This document shows, in pieces, positions 1 through 10,903 of a DNA stretch of 64,000 bases. The translations under genes were made by a program, and so were the position numbers. How positions within the stretch are numbered: the stretch's first letter is position 1; the number at the start of each line of letters is the position of its first letter. This DNA comes from Pectobacterium colocasium (GTDB lineage Bacteria > Pseudomonadota > Gammaproteobacteria > Enterobacterales > Enterobacteriaceae). The notes beneath the pieces are model-generated. The model searched no databases, was not told where the DNA came from, and saw only the letters and a list, made by a program, of their open reading frames with translations. The stretch is taken from positions 2,976,001 through 3,040,000 of the forward strand of contig NZ_CP084032.1 in the NCBI RefSeq assembly GCF_020181655.1, in the 5' to 3' direction.

Positions 1-121
1 GTTAGCGTGTGACGTTCATCATCGAGCCATAGCCCGACACATTGAATCGCCCGGCATCATACCTGATAGCGTAGTGACTGTCAGGGCATGAAATGAATAG
101 CGCGACGTCAAAGAGTGATCT

Positions 122-178
122 ACCGTAAACCTATAACCTTATCGTAAACCCATGACCTTACCGTAAACCCATGCCCCC
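122..178. repeat. Three tandem 19-bp repeats upstream of the flavin reductase
   Basis: Three head-to-tail copies of a 19-bp unit (accgtaaacctataacctt at 122-140, then 141-159 and 160-178) differ at a few positions. All keep the core CGTAAACC. They end about 50 bp before the start codon at 230, where an activator or repressor array could sit. The rest of 1-229 holds no gene I can support; a short open frame on the minus strand ending at position 2 has no start codon. Confidence 0.6.
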
Positions 179-229
179 TGGGATTCATTTTTGCTTTCAT
201 GAAGTATCATCATCGAAGGATCTGTCATT

Positions 230-1324
230 ATGAGTCAGCTTTTCTCACCCGTATCACTTGGCAAACTCGAACTGCCCAATCGGATCATCATCGCCCCCAT
301 GTGTCAGTATTCGGCTGAGGATGGCAAAGCGACGGCCTGGCATACCATGCATTTAGGTAACCTGTCACATTCCGGGGCAGGCCTGCTCATCATCGAGGCT
401 ACCGCGGTTTCGCCGGAAGGCCGGATTTCCCCGCACGACCTTGGTTTGTGGGATGACGCGACAGAACAGGCTCTTGCTGGCGCGGTTAACGCAGTCAAAA
501 CCTATTCTGCCATGCCTCTTGGCATACAATTGGGCCACGCGGGCCGCAAAGCCTCAACGGGCGTTCCGTGGAGCGGACGCGCATTTTTGCGCCCGGAACA
601 GGGCGGCTGGCAAACCATTGCCCCCTCCGCTCTCCCTTACAATGCCAGCGATGCGGCACCGCTGGAAATGTCAGAACAGCACATCCATACATTAATTAAT
701 TCGTTCGTGGATTCAGCTAAACGCGCGGATCGTCTGGGCTTTGATCTGATAGAAATTCACGCCGCTCATGGCTATTTGCTGCATCAGTTCCTTTCACCGC
801 TAACAAACCATCGCACGGATAACTACGGAGGAACGCTTCAGAATCGGATGCGCCTGGTCGTTGAAATTTACCGCGCAATACGCGATGTTTTCCCCGCGCA
901 CAAAGCCGTTGGCGTGCGAATTTCTGCGACGGATGGCGTGGAAGGCGGTTGGGATCTAGACCAGTCCGTACAGCTTAGTAAAATTTTGCATGAATTAGGC
1001 TGCGATTTCATCCACGTATCCAGTGGCGGTCTGTCGCCGTTACAGCAAATCCATCCTGCGCCTAATTATCAGGTGCCGTATGCGCAGCGGATTAAGCAAG
1101 AGGTTGGCATCACCACCATCGCCGTTGGGCTGATAACCGAGCCGGAGCAGGCAGAAGCGATCGTCGCAACGGGTGAAGCAGACGCTATCGGGCTGGCTCG
1201 CGCCATACTCTTCGATCCCCGCTGGCCATGGCATGTGGCCGCCAGACTGGGCGCGCAGGTATCCGCCCCCGCACAATACTGGCGTAGTGAACCACGCTAC
1301 GCCAGAGGCATTTTCAAACAATAG
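230..1324 (+). CDS. NADH:flavin oxidoreductase, old yellow enzyme family (YqjM/XenA-like)
   Basis: A 364-residue FMN-dependent TIM-barrel ene-reductase, expected to reduce activated C=C bonds of enones and similar electrophiles using NAD(P)H in the cytoplasm. The N-terminus carries the PNRI-IAPMCQYS signature with Cys25, the redox-tuning cysteine of the YqjM/XenA subgroup. The substrate-binding HAAHGYLLHQFLSP block starts at residue 177, with QLGHAGRKA near residue 100. The length fits the subgroup. A good AAGGA ribosome site sits about 10 bp before the ATG. It is a single gene, preceded by three 19-bp repeats that may control it. The physiological substrate cannot be read from sequence. Confidence 0.88.
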   Translation: MSQLFSPVSLGKLELPNRIIIAPMCQYSAEDGKATAWHTMHLGNLSHSGAGLLIIEATAVSPEGRISPHDLGLWDDATEQALAGAVNAVKTYSAMPLGIQLGHAGRKASTGVPWSGRAFLRPEQGGWQTIAPSALPYNASDAAPLEMSEQHIHTLINSFVDSAKRADRLGFDLIEIHAAHGYLLHQFLSPLTNHRTDNYGGTLQNRMRLVVEIYRAIRDVFPAHKAVGVRISATDGVEGGWDLDQSVQLSKILHELGCDFIHVSSGGLSPLQQIHPAPNYQVPYAQRIKQEVGITTIAVGLITEPEQAEAIVATGEADAIGLARAILFDPRWPWHVAARLGAQVSAPAQYWRSEPRYARGIFKQ

Positions 1325-1582
1325 CGATAATACGCCGTGTTCAGGCGATCCGATCTGGGTCGCCACTTCTCTACCTCACCACACGTCATGCCACCAAAGG
1401 TTAAAACTCATTTGCTGAAAATGATACGATCATAGCCGTTTTTTGCATAAAAATCAGTCAATAAGACGACAGTAATTTGTGTTATTGGCAAAGCGCCGCA
1501 ATAATCTATCTTGCAGTTAACCATTAACTCGTTTTTTAACGGTTCGCGTGCTGAGCAGCACCAAAATATTGATACTGAGGCC

Positions 1583-2503
1583 ATGACACAAATCCCTTCT
1601 TTTAATCGTTCATTGCTACATCCGCGCTATTGGCTCACCTGGTTGGGCATCGGCATCCTTTACCTTATCGTTTTGCTACCCTATCCCGCTCTATATCGTA
1701 TCGGTATCGCACTTGGTCATTTGGCTATGCGTCTATTACCAAAGCGCGTCAACGTTGCTACCCGTAACCTTGAACTGTGTTTTCCCGACATGCCGCAGAC
1801 TGAGCGTGAAGCATTAGTCAGGAAAAATTTTGAATCTGTCGGTATGGGTGTGATTGAAACCGGTATGGCCTGGTTTTGGCCAAACTGGCGTATCGAACGC
1901 TGGTTTACGGTGACCGGCCTTGAACATATCCGCCCTGTATTGGAGAAACAACAAGGCGTGTTACTCATTGGTCTGCATTTCCTGACGCTGGAATTGGGAG
2001 CCCGTATCTTTGGCATGCACAATCCCGGTATCGGCGTGTACCGCCCAAACGATAACAAGCTGATCGATTGGTTACAGACCTGGGGAAGACTACGCTCTAA
2101 TAAGTCCATGCTGGATCGTAAAGATCTCAAAGGTATGATTCGCGCACTCAAGCAGGGAGAGATCATCTGGTATGCTCCCGATCATGATTACGGCCCACAA
2201 AGCAGTGTCTTTGCTCCGCTCTTCGCCGTCGATAACGCAGCGACAACCCGCGGTAGTTATATGCTGATAAAGACCGCGCGGCCTGCCGTCATTCCTTTTG
2301 TCCCACGCCGCCTGCCTGACGGAAAAGGCTATGAACTGCTGATTCAACCTGCCGAACAGAATGCCCCTGTAGATAATGAAACCGAAACTGCCGTGTGGAT
2401 GAACAACATCGTTGAACAGAATATTCTGCTCGCACGTGACCAATACATGTGGCTGCACCGCCGTTTCAAAACCCGCCCGGAAGGCGAACCGTCCCTGTAT
2501 TAA
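1583..2503 (+). CDS. lpxL: Lipid A biosynthesis lauroyl acyltransferase
   Basis: A 306-residue inner-membrane acyltransferase that adds the secondary lauroyl chain to Kdo2-lipid IVA. One N-terminal hydrophobic anchor (about residues 17-38) is followed by the HX4E catalytic motif HFLTLE, with His132 and Glu137 at the same numbers as in E. coli LpxL. The open frame extends upstream to 1511, but the ATG at 1583 has the ACTGAGG ribosome site and gives exactly the E. coli length. It faces opgH across a shared terminator, and lpxL lies near opgGH in E. coli too. LpxP is the main alternative; the opg neighbourhood favours LpxL. Confidence 0.86.
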   Translation: MTQIPSFNRSLLHPRYWLTWLGIGILYLIVLLPYPALYRIGIALGHLAMRLLPKRVNVATRNLELCFPDMPQTEREALVRKNFESVGMGVIETGMAWFWPNWRIERWFTVTGLEHIRPVLEKQQGVLLIGLHFLTLELGARIFGMHNPGIGVYRPNDNKLIDWLQTWGRLRSNKSMLDRKDLKGMIRALKQGEIIWYAPDHDYGPQSSVFAPLFAVDNAATTRGSYMLIKTARPAVIPFVPRRLPDGKGYELLIQPAEQNAPVDNETETAVWMNNIVEQNILLARDQYMWLHRRFKTRPEGEPSLY

Positions 2504-2572
2504 CGAGCACCTTTCTGTACCGGTTACTCATTGCAGGAACGGGGATACCTTACCTTGTGACAGAGTGACAGA

Positions 2573-2612
2573 CGAAAAAAAAGCAACGGCAATTGGTTGC
2601 CGTTGCTTTATC
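2573..2612. terminator. Bidirectional terminator between lpxL and opgH
   Basis: A perfect 12-bp stem (aagcaacggcaa / ttgccgttgctt, 2581-2592 and 2597-2608) with a 4-nt loop. It is preceded by an A-run and followed by a T-rich stretch, so it can stop lpxL on the plus strand and opgGH on the minus strand. Confidence 0.85.
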
Positions 2613-2630
2613 TTTCATACCAACACGAAG

Positions 2631-5195
2631 TTAGCTTGTGATATGAGGTGCGGGAAGTTTCTGGTAAGACTCAATCCACGCAGCATAGGCTTCCGGTTTT
2701 TGCCACACATGGTAGTGTAAGCGCGAGATCGTAACGGGATCGCTAAGCAGTGCCAGACGTTGATTGTTGCTCACCTCTTCCGGCTTGCGATTCAAGGCCT
2801 CACGCACATTCTTCTCACGTACGTCTTCGATCGCCCGACTAAAGCGATGACGCGCCGTCGCCATTGCGCTGGCAAGGGCGTTAATTGACGGATCAAAGAC
2901 AGCCTGCATAAACCCGCTATCCAGTCTACGCTGATGGTTCAGTCGGCAATATTCATCGGTTGCAACCAGTTCACGCGGCGGATTGAACTCTTCCGGTATC
3001 AGCAACAGCTTGGCTCGTTTACAGCCCAACCCTAATGACGCACGGCTCGAATACACCGAAACAAACGGCGACAAAATCAGCGAGAAGACTATCGGAGCCA
3101 GCCACCACAGGAAGCGCAGATCTAACCATGCCATACCAATCGCCCAGACCAGCCCCAAAATCAATTGGGAACCGTGGCGCACAAACGCCTCGCTCCAAGG
3201 AGTTGCATCGTCGTCACGCTGCGGAGAATTCCACTGCACCGACCAGCCGAGAAACGCACTGACAACAAACACCGTGTGGAACAGCATACGAACCGGTGCC
3301 AGCAGAACCGAGAACAGCATTTCCAGCAACAGCGAAATAAATACCCGGAAAGCGCCGCCGTATTCTTTTGCGCCTTTCGCCCACACCAGAATCACGCTCA
3401 ACAGTTTTGGCAAGAACAGCAAGACCAATGTCGTCGAGAACAGTGCAATAGCCAGTTCCGGCCGCCACTGTGGCCAGACGGGGAACAGTTGCCGAGGCTG
3501 CAAGAAGTACTGGGGTTCCATAAGCGTATGCACAACCTGCAACGCCGTAGAGAGCATCAGGAACATAAACCACAATGGCGCCGACAGATAAGACATGACC
3601 CCTGTCAGGAAAACAGCGCGGTGAACCGGATGCATACCTTTGACCAGAAACAGCCGGAAGTTCATCAGGTTACCATGACACCAGCGGCGGTCACGTTTCA
3701 ACTCATCCAGCAAGTTAGGCGGCAGTTCTTCATAACTTCCCGGCAGATCGTAGGCGATCCACACCCCCCATCCAGCACGACGCATCAGCGCCGCTTCGAC
3801 GAAGTCGTGAGAAAGAATCGCGCCAGCGAACGACCCTTCACCCGGCAGCGGTGCCAGAGCACAGTGCTCAATGAACGGCTTCACGCGGATAATCGCGTTA
3901 TGTCCCCAGTAGTGCGATTCACCCAGTTGCCAGAAGTGCAGACCAGCGGTGAACAACGGGCCGTAAACACGCGTCGCAAATTGCTGACAGCGCGCATACA
4001 GCGTATCCATGCCCGACGCCTTCGGCGAGGACTGAATGATACCGGCGTTCGGGTTCGCTTCCATCAGCCTGACCAGAGACGTCAAGCATTCACCGCTCAT
4101 GACGCTATCAGCATCCAGAATAACCATGTAGCTGTACTGATTACCCCAGCGGCGGCAGAAATCATCGATATTGCCACTCTTACGTTTAACGCGACGACGG
4201 CGACGGCGATAGAAAATACGCCCTGCTCCGCCGACATCACGACACAGCTCAATCCAGGCTTTTTGCTCTGCCACACAGATATCGGGATCGTTACTGTCGC
4301 TCAGAACGTAAATATCAAAATGCTCAAGATTGCCCGTCGCTTCAACAGATTCATACGTCGCACGCAATCCCGCAAATACGCGTTCTACGTCTTCGTTACA
4401 AATCGGCATGATTAACGCCGTGCGATGCTCTGGATTCAGCGGTTCATTACCCACCGTCGTGGAAGAGATGCTGTATTTATCTCGACCAATAAGCAGTTGC
4501 AAGAACCCCATCAGTGCAGTCCAGAACCCGGCAGACACCCAGCAGAACAACACCGCAAACAGAACCAGTATGCCGCTTTGCAACACATAAGGAAGCAACT
4601 GCATCAGCGAGCGCGTCCACGGTTGCCCCGCCATTTCAAAGGGGTTGATGAGCGCCCATCCCTGATAAGGCAGGATAGTTTTCATGTACCAGGTTGCGAT
4701 GGCGGTCTGGAACAGCGTTAACACCAATAGAATATAGCGGCGGATTGTTCCCACCAGACGCCAGCGATTTTCGGAAATTTTCTCTTCCGGGCTGTAATGA
4801 GGGCGAGGCGGCACAGTACGGCCCAACAGACTTTCCCACCAGCGAACCAACGGATTCGTCCGCCAGATGTCTGGGAACATAGAAGCGCGGGTAATAACGG
4901 GCATCGCTTTTAACGCCGTCCGCCCTTCTCTGTCAGTGCCGAGTTGCTTACCGTTGTCCAGGCCATCTTCCCAGGCCATTTCAAGACGTGCCTGCACAGA
5001 ATGCAGCGCAACATCATCTTCGGCCTGAACGTTAACCTGATGGCCTTCAGACTGGCTATTCTCAGATAAGGTCCGATGCAAAACGGCCTGATCGTTCCAG
5101 GCCGCTTGCGGTAATTTTTCGCGAAGAACCTCTGCCTGTTCGGCAGGCAGAGGTAGTTTCTCAATATAATCGAGAGAAGAAGTTGACTTATTCAT
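2631..5195 (-). CDS. opgH: Glucans biosynthesis glucosyltransferase H
   Basis: An 854-residue inner-membrane GT2 glucosyltransferase that polymerises UDP-glucose into the beta-1,2 backbone of osmoregulated periplasmic glucans and exports it. Two transmembrane segments around residues 140-220 precede the cytoplasmic GT2 domain, which contains [11 protein letters not shown] and the RDRRWCHGN motif expected of this family. A further cluster of membrane segments follows. Size matches E. coli OpgH (about 850 aa). Its start overlaps the last 8 bp of opgG, so the two form a translationally coupled opgGH operon. Loss of these glucans is known to weaken virulence in soft-rot bacteria. Confidence 0.95.
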   Translation of the reverse strand: MNKSTSSLDYIEKLPLPAEQAEVLREKLPQAAWNDQAVLHRTLSENSQSEGHQVNVQAEDDVALHSVQARLEMAWEDGLDNGKQLGTDREGRTALKAMPVITRASMFPDIWRTNPLVRWWESLLGRTVPPRPHYSPEEKISENRWRLVGTIRRYILLVLTLFQTAIATWYMKTILPYQGWALINPFEMAGQPWTRSLMQLLPYVLQSGILVLFAVLFCWVSAGFWTALMGFLQLLIGRDKYSISSTTVGNEPLNPEHRTALIMPICNEDVERVFAGLRATYESVEATGNLEHFDIYVLSDSNDPDICVAEQKAWIELCRDVGGAGRIFYRRRRRRVKRKSGNIDDFCRRWGNQYSYMVILDADSVMSGECLTSLVRLMEANPNAGIIQSSPKASGMDTLYARCQQFATRVYGPLFTAGLHFWQLGESHYWGHNAIIRVKPFIEHCALAPLPGEGSFAGAILSHDFVEAALMRRAGWGVWIAYDLPGSYEELPPNLLDELKRDRRWCHGNLMNFRLFLVKGMHPVHRAVFLTGVMSYLSAPLWFMFLMLSTALQVVHTLMEPQYFLQPRQLFPVWPQWRPELAIALFSTTLVLLFLPKLLSVILVWAKGAKEYGGAFRVFISLLLEMLFSVLLAPVRMLFHTVFVVSAFLGWSVQWNSPQRDDDATPWSEAFVRHGSQLILGLVWAIGMAWLDLRFLWWLAPIVFSLILSPFVSVYSSRASLGLGCKRAKLLLIPEEFNPPRELVATDEYCRLNHQRRLDSGFMQAVFDPSINALASAMATARHRFSRAIEDVREKNVREALNRKPEEVSNNQRLALLSDPVTISRLHYHVWQKPEAYAAWIESYQKLPAPHITS

Positions 5196-6756
5196 TAGCA
5201 GGCAGCTGATTGCTCCAGGTTTCAGTCAATGTCGTCTCGCCATTAACCAACGCAGCTCTCATTTCAGTCGGCTGTTTCGCATCTTTCACACGCAAACGCA
5301 GCGTCAGACGCCAGCCATGAGTGACCGGGTTATAGCGAACATTATTTTCTACAATCTCGCCGTTGTCGCCAATACTGACCTGAGAAGCGACCGGAGTGCT
5401 CTCATCCAGCTCTTTTAAATTCGGCCCAACAAAATCCACAATGTACGCGATCGTGCCGTCAGGCTGGCGGATCAGGTTAGATTGTTTAACATCACCGGCA
5501 GAACGGCGAGTCTGTTGAACATAGGCAATGTTCGGGGAATGCAGTTGATCTTCGTCGCGCGTAAAGTGCAGACGATATTTAATATCCAGCGGTTTGCCTG
5601 TTTCAGGCAATACATCAGGCGTCCAGAAGGCAACGATGTTGTCGTTGGTTTCATCCGCAGTAGGAATTTCAACCAGCTCAACTTTTCCTTTGCCCCACTC
5701 GCCTTTCGGCTCAACCCAGCCGCTTGGACGCAGATCGTAACGATCGTCAAGATCTTCATAAGCCGCGAAATCACGACCACGCTGTAGCAGACCAAACCCT
5801 TTCGGATTTTCTACCGAATAGGTGCTCACGGACAGGTGCTTCGGATTATTCAGCGGACGCCAGATCCATTCGCCATTGCCGGCATGAATTGACAAACCGT
5901 TAGAGTCGTTCAGCGCCGGACGGTAGTTCAGCGTCGGTGACGGCTGGTTCGGCCCAAACAGATACATACTGGTCAGCGGTGCGATGCCCAGCTTGCCCAC
6001 TTTGTCACGCATGAACACTTTAGCCTGGACATCGACCACACTGTCACGGCCGGGATAAACGGCAAAACGATAAGCCCCTGTCGCACGCGGAGAATCCAGC
6101 AGCGCATAAATCACCAGGTGTTTATCATTTGGTTTTGGACGTTCAATCCAGAACTCACGGAAGCGAGGGAATTCTTCACCAGAAGGTAACGCGGTATCGA
6201 TAGCCAGACCGCGAGCAGACAAGCCATAAATCTGACCTTTACCTACCACACGGAAATAGCTGGCGCCCAGCATACTGACGATTTCATCGTTCTTATCGGC
6301 TTTATTGATTGGATAGAGAACTTTAAAACCGGCAAAGCCGAGATTTTTAACCGTTTCAGGATCGTGGTTGACGGAACCAAAATCAAAATACTCAGGTGAG
6401 TATTTAATCTCATCAACCGTTGTCGCCGTCACTTCATTAATTTTCACCGGGGTATCGAAATACATCCCCTGATGGTAAAACTGGATTTTGAAAGGCGTCT
6501 GTACATTATTCCAGTATGATTTGTCGTTATTGAAACGAATTTGCTGATAGTCCGCAAATTTCATATCACGGAATTGCGCAGGAAGATTACTTTTCGGCGC
6601 TTCAAAACCTTTTTCAGCCAGCTTTTCAGCCTGCTGTGCCACATCATCAATAGAGAATGCCCACGCTGGCACTGCGCTTACAGACAGCATAACGGCGGCA
6701 GACAGCCAGCGAAGGCTGGCAACCCGCTGTTTAAACCCAAATTTATTATCCAGCAC
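5188..6756 (-). CDS. opgG: Glucans biosynthesis protein G (periplasmic)
   Basis: A 522-residue periplasmic protein needed to finish or release osmoregulated periplasmic glucans made by OpgH. It starts with a Sec signal peptide (basic RVASLRW, hydrophobic [13 protein letters not shown], cleavage after AWA near residue 33). The mature part begins [15 protein letters not shown] and fits the OpgG/OpgD beta-sandwich family in length. It is the first gene of the operon, and opgH starts inside its stop region. The 275 bp upstream should contain an osmolarity-responsive promoter, but I could not define one. Confidence 0.94.
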   Translation of the reverse strand: MLDNKFGFKQRVASLRWLSAAVMLSVSAVPAWAFSIDDVAQQAEKLAEKGFEAPKSNLPAQFRDMKFADYQQIRFNNDKSYWNNVQTPFKIQFYHQGMYFDTPVKINEVTATTVDEIKYSPEYFDFGSVNHDPETVKNLGFAGFKVLYPINKADKNDEIVSMLGASYFRVVGKGQIYGLSARGLAIDTALPSGEEFPRFREFWIERPKPNDKHLVIYALLDSPRATGAYRFAVYPGRDSVVDVQAKVFMRDKVGKLGIAPLTSMYLFGPNQPSPTLNYRPALNDSNGLSIHAGNGEWIWRPLNNPKHLSVSTYSVENPKGFGLLQRGRDFAAYEDLDDRYDLRPSGWVEPKGEWGKGKVELVEIPTADETNDNIVAFWTPDVLPETGKPLDIKYRLHFTRDEDQLHSPNIAYVQQTRRSAGDVKQSNLIRQPDGTIAYIVDFVGPNLKELDESTPVASQVSIGDNGEIVENNVRYNPVTHGWRLTLRLRVKDAKQPTEMRAALVNGETTLTETWSNQLPANE

Positions 6757-7133
6757 AGCTCCCCCTGTTCGTGTGCTTCAATCAACTAAAATCCATATTA
6801 ATGGATAAGTTAGCTTTCCGACAACTTGATAAAGATATTGTTCATCATAATAGGTCAGCGTTTAAACAACGAGAACGCTAAAGCATGATAAACCGGGTGA
6901 TAAACGTGGAAAACAGCCACGGACTATAGCGAATATCGACCGGTGCGTGCGTAGGATTATTCCGTTTACGCCCGTGCAATTTTCTGGCTCGCCACCGATC
7001 AGCACAGGAACGAATATCAGCATCAGATCACATGTTACCTGAAGTTTATCGGTATAAACATTTGTGTAACAATGCAAGGACAAGTAAAGTACACTCCCTG
7101 ACTGAACCCGGTATTGTTGAATATAAGACTGCT
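6757..7133. other. Intergenic region upstream of opgG and of the DUF2946 gene
   Basis: About 380 bp between two divergent genes, presumably holding both promoters. The open frame of the plus-strand gene extends back to 7032 but has no ribosome site there. I see no RNA gene and no strong palindrome. Confidence 0.4.
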
Positions 7134-7598
7134 ATGCTTTTGTCCGCGCTACGACGGCGAAGTTTCCCAGCCTGGGTCGGCATCTTCGCTATTTTGACCA
7201 TCTTTGTTGCACCCGTGATTTCACAAACACTTGTGCTTCACGAGCGTGAGCATCGCGTTCATGAACAGGGGCATCATGAAGATGGGAACCCTGACAATAG
7301 TGCAAGCCACAGCAGCCACGGCGGCAATCTAGCGGAGCAACAGCATACCGGGCACACGATGTCCGGACACCACGGCACGCCATCACACCATTCTCCTTCA
7401 TCACCGTCGATGATGATGGATCATGCCGCTTGCGGTTATTGCGTGCTCTTTTCTTATACGCCGGCGCTGTTCGCAGCAGGCTCTCCCAACCCCATACTGA
7501 TCGCTTCTTTATCTGAAGCGCTGGTTATTCATTTTATCTCCCGTATTGTCCTTCCTGAACGTTATGCTTCCCCAGTGGTGCGCGCCCCACCGTTCTGA
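7134..7598 (+). CDS. DUF2946-like His-rich membrane/secreted protein
   Basis: About 154 residues from the ATG at 7134; the upstream extension to 7032 looks untranslated. An N-terminal hydrophobic anchor (WVGIFAILTIFVAPVIS) is followed by a periplasm-facing segment extremely rich in His, Ser and Gly (HEREHRVHEQGHHED, then many H and M residues). Next comes the HAACGYC motif and a second hydrophobic stretch, the usual layout of DUF2946 proteins. Such proteins often sit beside TonB receptors or PepSY reductases of copper and iron loci. Here a PepSY membrane protein follows 103 bp downstream. A metal-binding role is inferred from composition and neighbour only. Confidence 0.7.
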   Translation: MLLSALRRRSFPAWVGIFAILTIFVAPVISQTLVLHEREHRVHEQGHHEDGNPDNSASHSSHGGNLAEQQHTGHTMSGHHGTPSHHSPSSPSMMMDHAACGYCVLFSYTPALFAAGSPNPILIASLSEALVIHFISRIVLPERYASPVVRAPPF

Positions 7599-7701
7599 AT
7601 CATGCATCATCATGCCCATGTGCATTTATAACGCATCGTGCTATGCCTTATTCAGGTGTGGCCTTTGCTCATTTTTTTGCTAAATGATTTCAGAGGGTTC
7701 T

Positions 7702-9225
7702 ATGTCACACCCTACTCAGGCATCAGCCACTGCTGCCGCCTCCGGTACGCGCTCAGCCGGAGAAACCGCATCGGCTCAACACGCGGTAGACAACGTATCG
7801 CCACGTGCCGCGATCGTCGCTCTGTTCATCCGGCTGCATTTCTATATCGGTATTTTTGTCGGTCCTTTTATTTTTATCGCCGCCCTGACAGGAACGCTGT
7901 ATGTCCTGACGCCGCAGATTGAAAATCGGCTGTATTCACACCAGCTATTTACTGAAAGCCAGGGCACTCCGCATTCGCTGGCTGAACAAATCCGTGCCGC
8001 ACAGGCGGGGCTCACTCATCACCAGGATGCAAAATTACTGGCGGTACGTCCGGCACCGACGCCCCATGATACTACCCGTGTAATGTTTGCCTTACCGGAA
8101 CTCGGGCCATCGGAAAGCCGCGCTGTTTTCATCGATCCCGTTTCGCTGGAAAACCGCGGCAGTGAGATAGTTTATGGCACCAGCGGCATCCTGCCATTTC
8201 GTATCTGGCTTGATTACCTTCACCGCGGGCTGCTGCTAGGCGATATCGGGCGTAATTACAGCGAGCTGGCGGCATCCTGGCTGTGGGTGGCCGCACTGGG
8301 TGGCATCGTCATTTGGTGGTCAACTCGCCACCAGTCGTCAGCAGCCAAACGGCGGAAGTTGAAAAATAGCCAGACGACGGCAGCGAAGACACAGCGCCTG
8401 CGTCACTGGCATGCCACGATGGGGCTGAGTCTCGTGCTTGGCCTGCTCTTTTTCTCCGCAACGGGGTTAACCTGGTCACAGTGGGCTGGAAGCAACATTT
8501 CTGTCGCCCGCGCCGCGCTAGGATGGCAAACCCCATCAGTGAAAACTCAGTTGCCTACCCCCATGTCTAACCACGACATGATGCACGGTCACGATATGGC
8601 GATGGCTACGGATGAACACGCGGAACACCATGCGTCAATGCCGATGGGAAATGTCGACGCATCTTCACCCGCGTTATTTGACAAGGTGCTGACTGCCGCA
8701 CGTCATGCCGGGATTGATGCCAATAAAATCGAAATTCGCCCCGCCAGTCAGCTACACCGCGCCTGGACCGTCACGGAGATCGACCGCGCCTGGCCAACGC
8801 AAGTGGATGCCGTGTCGGTAAATCCTGATACGCTGGAGATTGTAGACAAAACCGATTTCAACACCTTCCCACTGGCCGCAAAGCTCACTCGCTGGGGGGT
8901 GGATGCGCACATGGGCGTGTTATTCGGGTTACCAAACCAACTCATCCTCGCGGCGTTTGGGCTTGGACTCTGTACGATGATCGTGTGGGGCTATCGGATG
9001 TGGTGGATACGCCGCCCGAAATCTCGTCATGCTGCGAATCCGGTCAACACGCTGACGGCGGCCTTGATGCAGGTTCCTGTCTTTCACCGCCTGCTCATTA
9101 TGCTCATTACGGTGCTGTTGGCTGTGAGTTTGCCTGTCATGGGGATCAGCCTGCTTATTTTTCTGCTGATTGACACGGCTCGGTGGTACATGAACCATTC
9201 AAAGCGGGCTATGGCCAAAAGCTGA
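7702..9225 (+). CDS. PepSY-associated transmembrane protein with His/Met-rich periplasmic segment
   Basis: About 507 residues. The ATG at 7702 follows an AGAGGG ribosome site; an earlier ATG at 7684 lacks one. The first membrane helix region (LHFYIGIFVGPFIFIAALTGTLYVL) is typical of PepSY_TM proteins, which resemble ferric or sulfite-type reductase membrane subunits. Further helices lie near residues 190-210, 235-260 and 410-500. Around residues 285-315 a loop carries HDMMHGHDMAMATDEHAEHH, a likely copper- or iron-binding insert. Together with the His-rich DUF2946 protein upstream it suggests a small metal reduction or handling unit. No TonB receptor is adjacent. Confidence 0.75.
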   Translation: MSHPTQASATAAASGTRSAGETASAQHAVDNVSPRAAIVALFIRLHFYIGIFVGPFIFIAALTGTLYVLTPQIENRLYSHQLFTESQGTPHSLAEQIRAAQAGLTHHQDAKLLAVRPAPTPHDTTRVMFALPELGPSESRAVFIDPVSLENRGSEIVYGTSGILPFRIWLDYLHRGLLLGDIGRNYSELAASWLWVAALGGIVIWWSTRHQSSAAKRRKLKNSQTTAAKTQRLRHWHATMGLSLVLGLLFFSATGLTWSQWAGSNISVARAALGWQTPSVKTQLPTPMSNHDMMHGHDMAMATDEHAEHHASMPMGNVDASSPALFDKVLTAARHAGIDANKIEIRPASQLHRAWTVTEIDRAWPTQVDAVSVNPDTLEIVDKTDFNTFPLAAKLTRWGVDAHMGVLFGLPNQLILAAFGLGLCTMIVWGYRMWWIRRPKSRHAANPVNTLTAALMQVPVFHRLLIMLITVLLAVSLPVMGISLLIFLLIDTARWYMNHSKRAMAKS

Positions 9226-9256
9226 TTTCCGCACGGCTATCATCCCTGTAGAGCCA

Positions 9257-9322
9257 TAAAAAACCGCCATTATGCGACATAACTTGTGCAACACAATTTA
9301 TGCAACATAATGGCGGTCAATC
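9257..9322. terminator. Terminator-like long hairpin between PepSY gene and chemoreceptor
   Basis: A 12-bp stem, ACCGCCATTATG at 9263-9274 with CATAATGGCGGT at 9306-9317. The 31-nt loop itself contains a small inverted repeat. An A-run lies on one side. It sits between convergent genes and could serve both. Confidence 0.6.
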
Positions 9323-9346
9323 AGTAATATGGGCTAACGACAGACG

Positions 9347-10891
9347 TTAGAACGTCGTCCAATCCGCTAGCTCACCTTTGGCAGTGGTTTTTTCTGCACG
9401 GTTATTTTTAGGTGCAGCCAGCGCTGGCGTTTCCGTTTTTCTATTCAACGTCGCACTTTTGTACCCGGAGCCAAGATTGAATACGCTGACCGTACGTGCG
9501 AGGCTATTTGCCTGATCTTGTAACGAGAGCGCAGCAGCGGCGGATTCTTCAACCAACGCGGCGTTCTGCTGGGTTGTCGTATCAATCTGCCCTACGGCCA
9601 GGTTGATCTGGTTGATACCATCGCTTTGCTCACGGCTGGCCTGCGCAATTTCGCTGATGATTCCCGTAACACCCTGTACATTCGTCACCAGCGAGTTCAT
9701 CGTAACGCCGGTTTCTTCTACCAGATCCATGCCGTCCTGCACTTTCTTGAACGAGTCATCGATAAGCTCTTTGATTTCTTTTGCCGCCGTCGCACTTCGC
9801 TGAGCCAACGCGCGAACTTCACTGGCGACAACGGCAAACCCTCTCCCCTGCTCACCAGCACGCGCCGCTTCAACGGCCGCATTCAGCGCCAGAATGTTAG
9901 TCTGGAATGCAATACCATCAATCACGCCGATAATTTCCGCCATCCGCTGTGACGAATCCCGAATGCCGCGCATTTCCTGCGTTACCGTTTCCATCATGGC
10001 ACCGCTTTTCTTCACCGTTTCAGACGCGCTGGCTGCAAGATCTGTCGCCTGCGTCGTATTATCGGCGGTATTTCTGATCGTTGACGTCAACTGTTCCATT
10101 GATGACGCCGTTTCTTCCAGCGAGCTTGCCTGCTCTTCCGTTCTGGCAGATAAATCCTGATTCCCCGCGGCAATTTGCGATGCCGCGCTGGAGATCGTTT
10201 CTGCACCATCACGCACCTGGCTGACAATCTGTCGTAGGCTGCTATTCATATTGCTCAAGGCGGATAACAGCTGACCGGTTTCATCTTTACGATCGTTATA
10301 AATCTCAGAGGTCAGATCGCCTTTCGCGACATTTTCAGCAACACCCAGCGCTTCCTGTAGCGGCTGAGTTACGCTACGGGTAATCAACGAAGCAATAATC
10401 AACCCAGCCAGCGCACTGATGATAATGATCGTAGCGAGAACCATCAGCGCGTTTTTGTAGCTTTCTCCCACCGCTTGCGCTGAGGATGACATCTTGTCAT
10501 CCTGTATCTTGATGAATTCGCTGACCTTGCTGGTATATTTCACCTGGGTGACACGCGTGACATTGAAGTATTCTTCGGCAGCGGCGTCCGTGTTCCCTGC
10601 CGAGATCAGCGAAGCGAGTTTGTTCGCTGAACCAAGGAAATCGCGTCGGATGTCGCCAATATCACGCAGTACCGCAACAGATTTATCGTCATTGACGGAC
10701 TGGTTCAGATACTCCATGAGTTCAGATATTTTCGCCGAACGTTCTTTGTTCAGCGCCAACTGTTTATTGATTTCACTTTCTGATTTAAGTAATAGTAACA
10801 GCTGCTGATTATTGAGGTAGCCATTCAGCTCATCAATCAATTGATTACTCTTGACGGTCAGTGGATAATTTTGTGAAACAATTTCATCCAT
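9347..10891 (-). CDS. Methyl-accepting chemotaxis protein, 5'-truncated
   Basis: 514 residues of a chemoreceptor. It has a four-helix-bundle ligand domain from the very first residues, a transmembrane helix near residues 148-172 (ALMVLATIIIISALAGLIIA), a HAMP domain, and the conserved signalling hairpin (IDGIAFQTNILALNAAVEAA). The C-terminal ADWTTF resembles the NWETF-type tether for CheR/CheB. What is missing is the cytoplasmic start and first transmembrane helix. The frame remains open upstream only as Pro/Ser-rich nonsense until a stop, and no ribosome site precedes the first Met. The gene therefore appears broken by, or misassembled against, the odd tract at about 10904-11470. As it stands the protein could not insert normally. 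Confidence 0.85.
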   Translation of the reverse strand: MDEIVSQNYPLTVKSNQLIDELNGYLNNQQLLLLLKSESEINKQLALNKERSAKISELMEYLNQSVNDDKSVAVLRDIGDIRRDFLGSANKLASLISAGNTDAAAEEYFNVTRVTQVKYTSKVSEFIKIQDDKMSSSAQAVGESYKNALMVLATIIIISALAGLIIASLITRSVTQPLQEALGVAENVAKGDLTSEIYNDRKDETGQLLSALSNMNSSLRQIVSQVRDGAETISSAASQIAAGNQDLSARTEEQASSLEETASSMEQLTSTIRNTADNTTQATDLAASASETVKKSGAMMETVTQEMRGIRDSSQRMAEIIGVIDGIAFQTNILALNAAVEAARAGEQGRGFAVVASEVRALAQRSATAAKEIKELIDDSFKKVQDGMDLVEETGVTMNSLVTNVQGVTGIISEIAQASREQSDGINQINLAVGQIDTTTQQNAALVEESAAAALSLQDQANSLARTVSVFNLGSGYKSATLNRKTETPALAAPKNNRAEKTTAKGELADWTTF

Positions 10892-10903
10892 TTTTTCGTA
10901 GTT

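Noticed and set aside
1..125. Short open frame on the minus strand ending at position 2
   Set aside because: About 45 codons without any start codon or ribosome site; it may be the end of a lost gene but cannot be supported.
3165..4415. 416-codon plus-strand frame
   Set aside because: Exactly antisense to opgH; no ribosome site and an Arg/His/Gln-rich translation typical of a shadow frame.
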